Source: Spirochaetales bacterium Spiro_10 (GTDB lineage Bacteria > Spirochaetota > Spirochaetia > Treponematales > Treponemataceae). From it: 64,000 nt of DNA. Made by a program: the position numbers and the translations under genes. This document shows positions 60,832-64,000 of this stretch, piece by piece. Each line of letters begins with the position of its first letter. Position 1 is the first letter of the stretch. Below the pieces are notes generated by a model that did not search any database, was not told the DNA's origin, and was given only the letters and a program-made list of their open reading frames with translations. The stretch is taken from positions 1 through 64,000 of the forward strand of contig LVBL01000045.1 in NCBI GenBank assembly GCA_001604405.1, read 5' to 3'.

Positions 60832-62696
60832 TACTCGTTCCTCTCTTCGGCTTCGCCGACCACCGCCTGCTGCAGGGCGGCGAGCCTCCTGTATAACCCC
60901 TCGCGCGCGAGAAGCTCGGAATGCGTTCCAAGGGCCGTGACGCGCCCGTCCTCCAGTACGAGAATCCGGTCCGCCGACGCAAGCGTCGTCAGGCGGTGCG
61001 CTATGAGTATCATCGTGCCCGCGCCGTCCCGCTCTATCGCCTCGCGAATCGCGCTGTCGGTTTCCGTGTCAACGGCGCTGAGGCTGTCGTCCAGCACCAG
61101 AATGGGCGACCGCCGCACGAGGGCGCGCGCGAGCGTAAGCCGCTGGCGCTGGCCGCCCGACAGGGTAACGCCGCGTTCCCCCACCATCGTATCGTAGCCT
61201 GAGGGGAAGCCCTCGATCACCTCATGGAGCGCGGCGGTACGCGCTGCCTCCTCCATGTCTCCGTCGCCCGCGGAAAAGCGGCCCATCCGTATGTTCTCGC
61301 GAATCGTCTTCCCGTAGAGAAAGCCCTCCTGCATGACGAGCGCGACGGTCCGCCGGAGGCGCCGCTTCGGGATGTCCCTGATGTCGCGACCTCCTATCCT
61401 GATGGTGCCGGAGTCCGGCTCGTAGAAGCGCAGCAGAAGATGCACGAGGGTGGTCTTCCCGCTGCCGGTCGGACCGAGAATCGCGAGACGCTCGCCGGCC
61501 TGTACGCTGAAGGACACGTCCCTGAGCACGGCGGTTCCGTCGGGATACGTGAAGGATACCCGGTCGAACTCGATCGTCCCCGGCTCCCAATCGTCCGGGT
61601 CGGCGGGGCCCGCGTCCCCGTCAAGACCCGGCTCCCGCTCAAGGCTGAAAAGCTCGGCGATCCTCCCGAGCGCGACCTTCGTCTTGCCCGCGTCAGCGAG
61701 AACGCGTCCGAATTGCCTGATGGGCCACAGCGTCTGATGCTCGTACGTCAGGAACATGACGAGAAGACCGAGGCTTACGGCTCCCGTCGCCATCATGGAC
61801 AGGCCCGCGCCGAGCACAATGGCGATCTGAACGATGCCCAGGAAACTCGAGACGCCCCAAAACACCGCCAGCCAGGCGATGAGGCGAAACAGCTGGTCCC
61901 GGAACCGGTCGTTGGCGACGGAGAACCTGCCCGTTTCGTGCTCCTGTCGGGCGAAGGCCCGAACCACGCGAACGCCCATGACGTTTTCCTGAATGATTCC
62001 CGAAAGCACGCCTTCCCGTTCGTCCACACCAAGAAAGACCCGCTCGACGATTCGGTGAAATCCGACCGAGAATAAAACGATTAGCGGAACGACGAGACTG
62101 CCCCAAAACGTCAGACGGGGACTCAGGGAGAACATGACGGGATAGGCAACGCTCACCAAAAAGGCGGTTCTGAATATCTCCATTAGCTCCACGCATAAAA
62201 ACCGCCTTGTCGTATCGACGTCCGAGGTACAGCGCTGAAGCCAGTCGCCGGATTGCGCCCGAAGCAGGGTTTCAAAGGGAAGCTCCTGCACATGGGCATA
62301 CAGCCTGTCCCTCATCCGTTTGGCCGCGTGTTCGGCCGATACGTTCGCGGAGTAACTCGCCAAAAAGCCGAAGACCGACTGAAAGACGATGCATGACACG
62401 AACAGCAGGCCGACTACCCACAGCCGGTCACGGAGCCACGCGCGTTCGGGCCAGAAACCAAGAACAGGCCGAAGGAAATACGGTACGACAGGAGGGGCCT
62501 CGCCAATGACGCTGTCGATGGTCAGTTTTACGATAACGGGCGAGGTAAACGTGAAGAAGGCCTCAAAGGCCAACGAGAGGATTCCCGCCAGATACGCGAG
62601 TCTGCGTCCGCCCAGGGCTTCGAACAGGATTTTGGTTCGCGCCCAGGGGGCCCATGATTCTTTTGTTATTACGTACGGTTTTATTGTGTGCGACAC
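60831..62696 (-). CDS. Heterodimeric ABC exporter subunit A (degenerate ATPase site)
   Basis: Half-transporter of 621 residues: membrane domain (about 25-340) and ATPase domain (about 370-615) with GPTGSGKTTLVHLL, signature LSGGQRQRLTLARAL and Walker B ILVLDDSLSAVD, where aspartate replaces the catalytic glutamate. This is the hallmark of the degenerate subunit. I place the start at the GTG at 62696 because GGGAGG lies 6 bases ahead and the protein then begins VSHTIKPYVITKESWAPW. The longest frame would begin inside the terminator stem (62804). Expression is probably controlled by the leader ORF and attenuator upstream. Confidence 0.92.
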   Translation of the reverse strand: MSHTIKPYVITKESWAPWARTKILFEALGGRRLAYLAGILSLAFEAFFTFTSPVIVKLTIDSVIGEAPPVVPYFLRPVLGFWPERAWLRDRLWVVGLLFVSCIVFQSVFGFLASYSANVSAEHAAKRMRDRLYAHVQELPFETLLRAQSGDWLQRCTSDVDTTRRFLCVELMEIFRTAFLVSVAYPVMFSLSPRLTFWGSLVVPLIVLFSVGFHRIVERVFLGVDEREGVLSGIIQENVMGVRVVRAFARQEHETGRFSVANDRFRDQLFRLIAWLAVFWGVSSFLGIVQIAIVLGAGLSMMATGAVSLGLLVMFLTYEHQTLWPIRQFGRVLADAGKTKVALGRIAELFSLEREPGLDGDAGPADPDDWEPGTIEFDRVSFTYPDGTAVLRDVSFSVQAGERLAILGPTGSGKTTLVHLLLRFYEPDSGTIRIGGRDIRDIPKRRLRRTVALVMQEGFLYGKTIRENIRMGRFSAGDGDMEEAARTAALHEVIEGFPSGYDTMVGERGVTLSGGQRQRLTLARALVRRSPILVLDDSLSAVDTETDSAIREAIERDGAGTMILIAHRLTTLASADRILVLEDGRVTALGTHSELLAREGLYRRLAALQQAVVGEAEERNE

Positions 62697-62782
62697 GGTC
62701 TTCCTCCCGGAAGATTCTGCTGATGCGGTATGGTCCGAATCCCGCATCAGCTCGGTCGCGTCGGGGTGAAACGCGTTCAAGC

Positions 62783-62820
62783 CAAAAAAAAAGGATCGGG
62801 CCACTTTCGGCGCCGATCCC
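62783..62820 (-). terminator. Intrinsic terminator / attenuator ahead of the ABC exporter
   Basis: On the minus strand GGGATCGGCGCC (62820-62809) pairs with GGCCCGATCC (62802-62793) over a short loop, followed by nine T (complement of 62784-62792). It stands between the leader ORF and the GTG of the exporter gene, in the direction of transcription. Confidence 0.9.
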
Positions 62821-62841
62821 TTCCTTCTGCGAAGTAACCCG

Positions 62842-62961
62842 TTACATTCGGGCCTCGCGGAAACGGACAGGAATAGCGCCAGGGCGCGCGTATGCGCAAA
62901 CGCTGCAGTCGTCGCTGCGGTTTGCGATAGTGCTTGCTATACACACGTCAAACTGATTCAT
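62842..62961 (-). CDS. Leader peptide ORF of 39 codons
   Basis: Small ORF with a strong ribosome-binding site (AAGGAGG, 7 bases before the ATG), reading MNQFDVCIASTIANRSDDCS at its start and ending in REARM then TAA. It has three cysteines (C7, C19, C22) and no hydrophobic segment. It ends 22 bases before the attenuator stem. Position, size and the foldable RNA argue for a regulatory leader peptide, like BmrB ahead of bmrCD in Bacillus subtilis. A secreted or modified small peptide handled by the exporter is the main alternative. Confidence 0.72.
   Translation of the reverse strand: MNQFDVCIASTIANRSDDCSVCAYARPGAIPVRFREARM
62870..62880 (-). promoter_or_regulatory. Anti-terminator strand within the leader ORF
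   Basis: GGCGCTATTCC on the minus strand can form 11 pairs, with one bulged base, with GGGATCGGCGCC, the 5' arm of the terminator. If free, it would prevent terminator folding. A stable upstream hairpin, CGCAAAC...GTTTGCG (62926-62895), could act as the first, pausing structure. Confidence 0.65.
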
Positions 62962-63005
62962 GTCCGCTCCTCCTTATGGTTAGGGTTGCATTCGATGTAT
63001 GACAA

Positions 63006-63035
63006 AGACTACCCCCGCGCTTACTCCCGTGTCAA
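63006..63035 (-). promoter_or_regulatory. Promoter of leader-exporter operon
   Basis: TTGACA (63035-63030), 18 bases, TAGTCT (63011-63006) on the minus strand, just after the nitroreductase stop codon. It gives a leader of about 40 bases before the small ORF. Confidence 0.68.
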
Positions 63036-63044
63036 GCCCGATTT

Positions 63045-63653
63045 TTATGCCTTTCCGTCTCCATACGCCAGGACCCTCTCCTTCAGGGGAAGGAATTCCT
63101 TTTCGCCCGGTGCGGCCTCGACGGAACCGAAGGGCATCTCCGCCAGAAGCTTCCAGTCCGCCGGGACACCCCAAGCGGATCGAACGGCCTCGTCTACCAG
63201 CGGATTATAGTGTTGCAGGGATGCGCCTGCACCCTCCTCCGCCAGAGCGGTCCAAACGGCGAATTCAAGCATTCCGTTTGACTGTAGCGACCATACAGGG
63301 AAGTTGTCCGCATAGAGCGGGAACCGAGCCTGCAATCCCCGCACGACAGACTGATCCTCAAAAAACAACACGGTCCCGTACCCCCCGTCGAACGCCTTGA
63401 TCTTTTCATCGGTTTTACCGAAGGCCTCCGGGGGAACAAGCGGTTTCAGGGAATCCCGCACCAGACCCCAGAACCGCGTGCTCTCGGATCCGAACAGGAT
63501 CACAACGCGGGCGCTCTGTGAATTGAACGGCGACGGAACATGCTTGACGGCATGTTCCACTATCTCGCGAACCCGTTGTTCCGGGATTACCTTGTTCTTT
63601 CCAAGGGCATAAATACTTCTTCGTTTTTCAAGGGCCGTAGCTAACGTACTCAT
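63045..63653 (-). CDS. Nitroreductase-family flavoprotein
   Basis: FMN-dependent reductase of 202 residues, the size of the small nitroreductase family (YhbP/HBN1-like, oxidative-stress-related). It begins MSTLATALEKRRSIYALGKN with the FMN-contacting RRS motif, then SPFNSQSARVVILFG and, near the end, GAGASLQHYNPL. GGAGGAATT sets the ATG at 63653. Promoter: TTGCCC, 17 bases, TACATT, giving a longish leader with a CGGGG...CCCCG inverted repeat (63671-63692). It lies just upstream of the exporter operon on the same strand. Confidence 0.9.
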   Translation of the reverse strand: MSTLATALEKRRSIYALGKNKVIPEQRVREIVEHAVKHVPSPFNSQSARVVILFGSESTRFWGLVRDSLKPLVPPEAFGKTDEKIKAFDGGYGTVLFFEDQSVVRGLQARFPLYADNFPVWSLQSNGMLEFAVWTALAEEGAGASLQHYNPLVDEAVRSAWGVPADWKLLAEMPFGSVEAAPGEKEFLPLKERVLAYGDGKA

Positions 63654-63750
63654 AGTAATTCCTCCATAACCGGGGATACATAAACTACCCCGTTCAAACA
63701 TGAAATGTAATATATGGCTAACTTCGGGGCAACAAAAAAACTCGTGCTTA

Positions 63751-63779
63751 TTGACCAGCGACAAGAGCTCATGCACACT
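63751..63779 (+). promoter_or_regulatory. Promoter of arfB (leaderless geometry)
   Basis: TTGACC (63751-63756), 17 bases, CACACT (63774-63779), 6 bases to the ATG at 63786. Confidence 0.6.
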
Positions 63780-63785
63780 TCGATT

Positions 63786-64000
63786 ATGAATCGTGAAGAA
63801 CTCCGCCAGTCACTTGAGAATACCGTTTCCCTTACGTTCTCCCGTTCGGGTGGCCCCGGGGGTCAGAATGTCAACAAGGTCAATTCCAAGGTTACCGCAA
63901 CCGTAAACCTTGATCTGCTTCAGGGATTAACACCCGAGGAGCGCGTCCGCGTACGTGAGGCCCTTGCATCCCGTTGTACCACAGAAGGGTTGCTCGTTCT
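63786..64000 (+). CDS. arfB: Peptidyl-tRNA hydrolase ArfB (YaeJ/ICT1 type), partial at window end
   Basis: Rescues stalled ribosomes by hydrolysing peptidyl-tRNA in the A-site without a stop codon. The first 71 codons are present, reading MNREELRQSLENTVSLTFSR and then SGGPGGQNVNKVNSKVTATV, with the GGQ motif in the place typical for ArfB (about residues 25-27) and no codon-recognition domain before it. The rest, including the basic C-terminal tail, lies beyond the window. No Shine-Dalgarno sequence. Confidence 0.9.
   Translation, partial: MNREELRQSLENTVSLTFSRSGGPGGQNVNKVNSKVTATVNLDLLQGLTPEERVRVREALASRCTTEGLLV

Noticed and set aside
62697-62804. Exporter start at the first ATG of the frame (62804) or at 62747
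   Set aside because: The first ATG lies within the terminator stem and the second has no good ribosome-binding site; the GTG at 62696 has GGGAGG at proper distance.
1-64000. CRISPR arrays, insertion sequences, phage genes or a replication origin
   Set aside because: No regularly spaced repeats, transposase, integrase or DnaA-box cluster was found on reading both strands.

Overview
The window looks like chromosome of a GC-rich spirochaete (Treponema/Spirochaeta type). The first gene is a spirochaete-type periplasmic flagellin (FlaB) preceded by a sigma-28-like promoter. Other genes fit this: a lone CheX, a soluble chemoreceptor fused to an iron-hydrogenase domain, two GGDEF proteins, many lipoproteins with relaxed lipoboxes, ThyX instead of ThyA, and conserved spirochaete proteins of unknown function. 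Coding density is very high, adjacent genes often overlap by 1-8 bases, and no phage, insertion sequence, CRISPR or rRNA is visible.

Layout. 1-5.6 kb: flaB, an unknown gene, and the replication/repair operon dnaX-ebfC-recR. 5.6-15.2 kb: CAAX-type membrane protease, secreted esterase with a discoidin-like domain, family B DNA polymerase behind a HAD phosphatase, a SpoU methyltransferase, a FecR/PEGA/beta-propeller lipoprotein and the manganese exporter MntP. 15.2-21.2 kb: a five-gene oligopeptide ABC transporter operon. 21.2-23.6 kb: CheX and a B12-type radical SAM protein. 23.7-27.5 kb: an accessory stretch with an AT-rich formylglycine-enzyme-like lipoprotein, its 5'-truncated paralogue, a hicBA toxin-antitoxin pair, the SRP RNA, all four serine tRNAs and one arginine tRNA. 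27.6-42.7 kb: thyX, DUF2804 operon, beta-CASP nuclease with RlmB, a haemolysin III protein, aspS beside two GGDEF genes, apbE, a glycogen-binding-domain protein and metK. 42.7-49 kb: acetyltransferase, hydrogenase-chemoreceptor, RluA-type synthase, HAD phosphatase with glycerol-1-phosphate dehydrogenase. 48.7-55.6 kb: AraC/DJ-1 regulator beside an isochorismatase-like hydrolase, ilvC beside ilvY, a tandem ABC ATPase with an HD phosphohydrolase. 55.6-64 kb: cstA, thrH, a ZIP transporter, a heterodimeric ABC exporter with a leader peptide and attenuator, a nitroreductase and the start of arfB.

Three signals stand out. (1) Upstream of the heterodimeric exporter lies a 39-codon leader ORF, an intrinsic terminator and an alternative pairing that would break the terminator, the layout of ribosome-mediated attenuation. 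(2) Three of the four tRNA-Ser genes are each followed by a small element with a conserved three-way-junction fold, whose far end repeats the 3' end of that same tRNA. (3) At least twelve genes have a good -35/-10 pair placed so that transcription would begin at, or within a couple of bases of, the start codon and no Shine-Dalgarno sequence is present, pointing to widespread leaderless transcription; this also moves several start codons.
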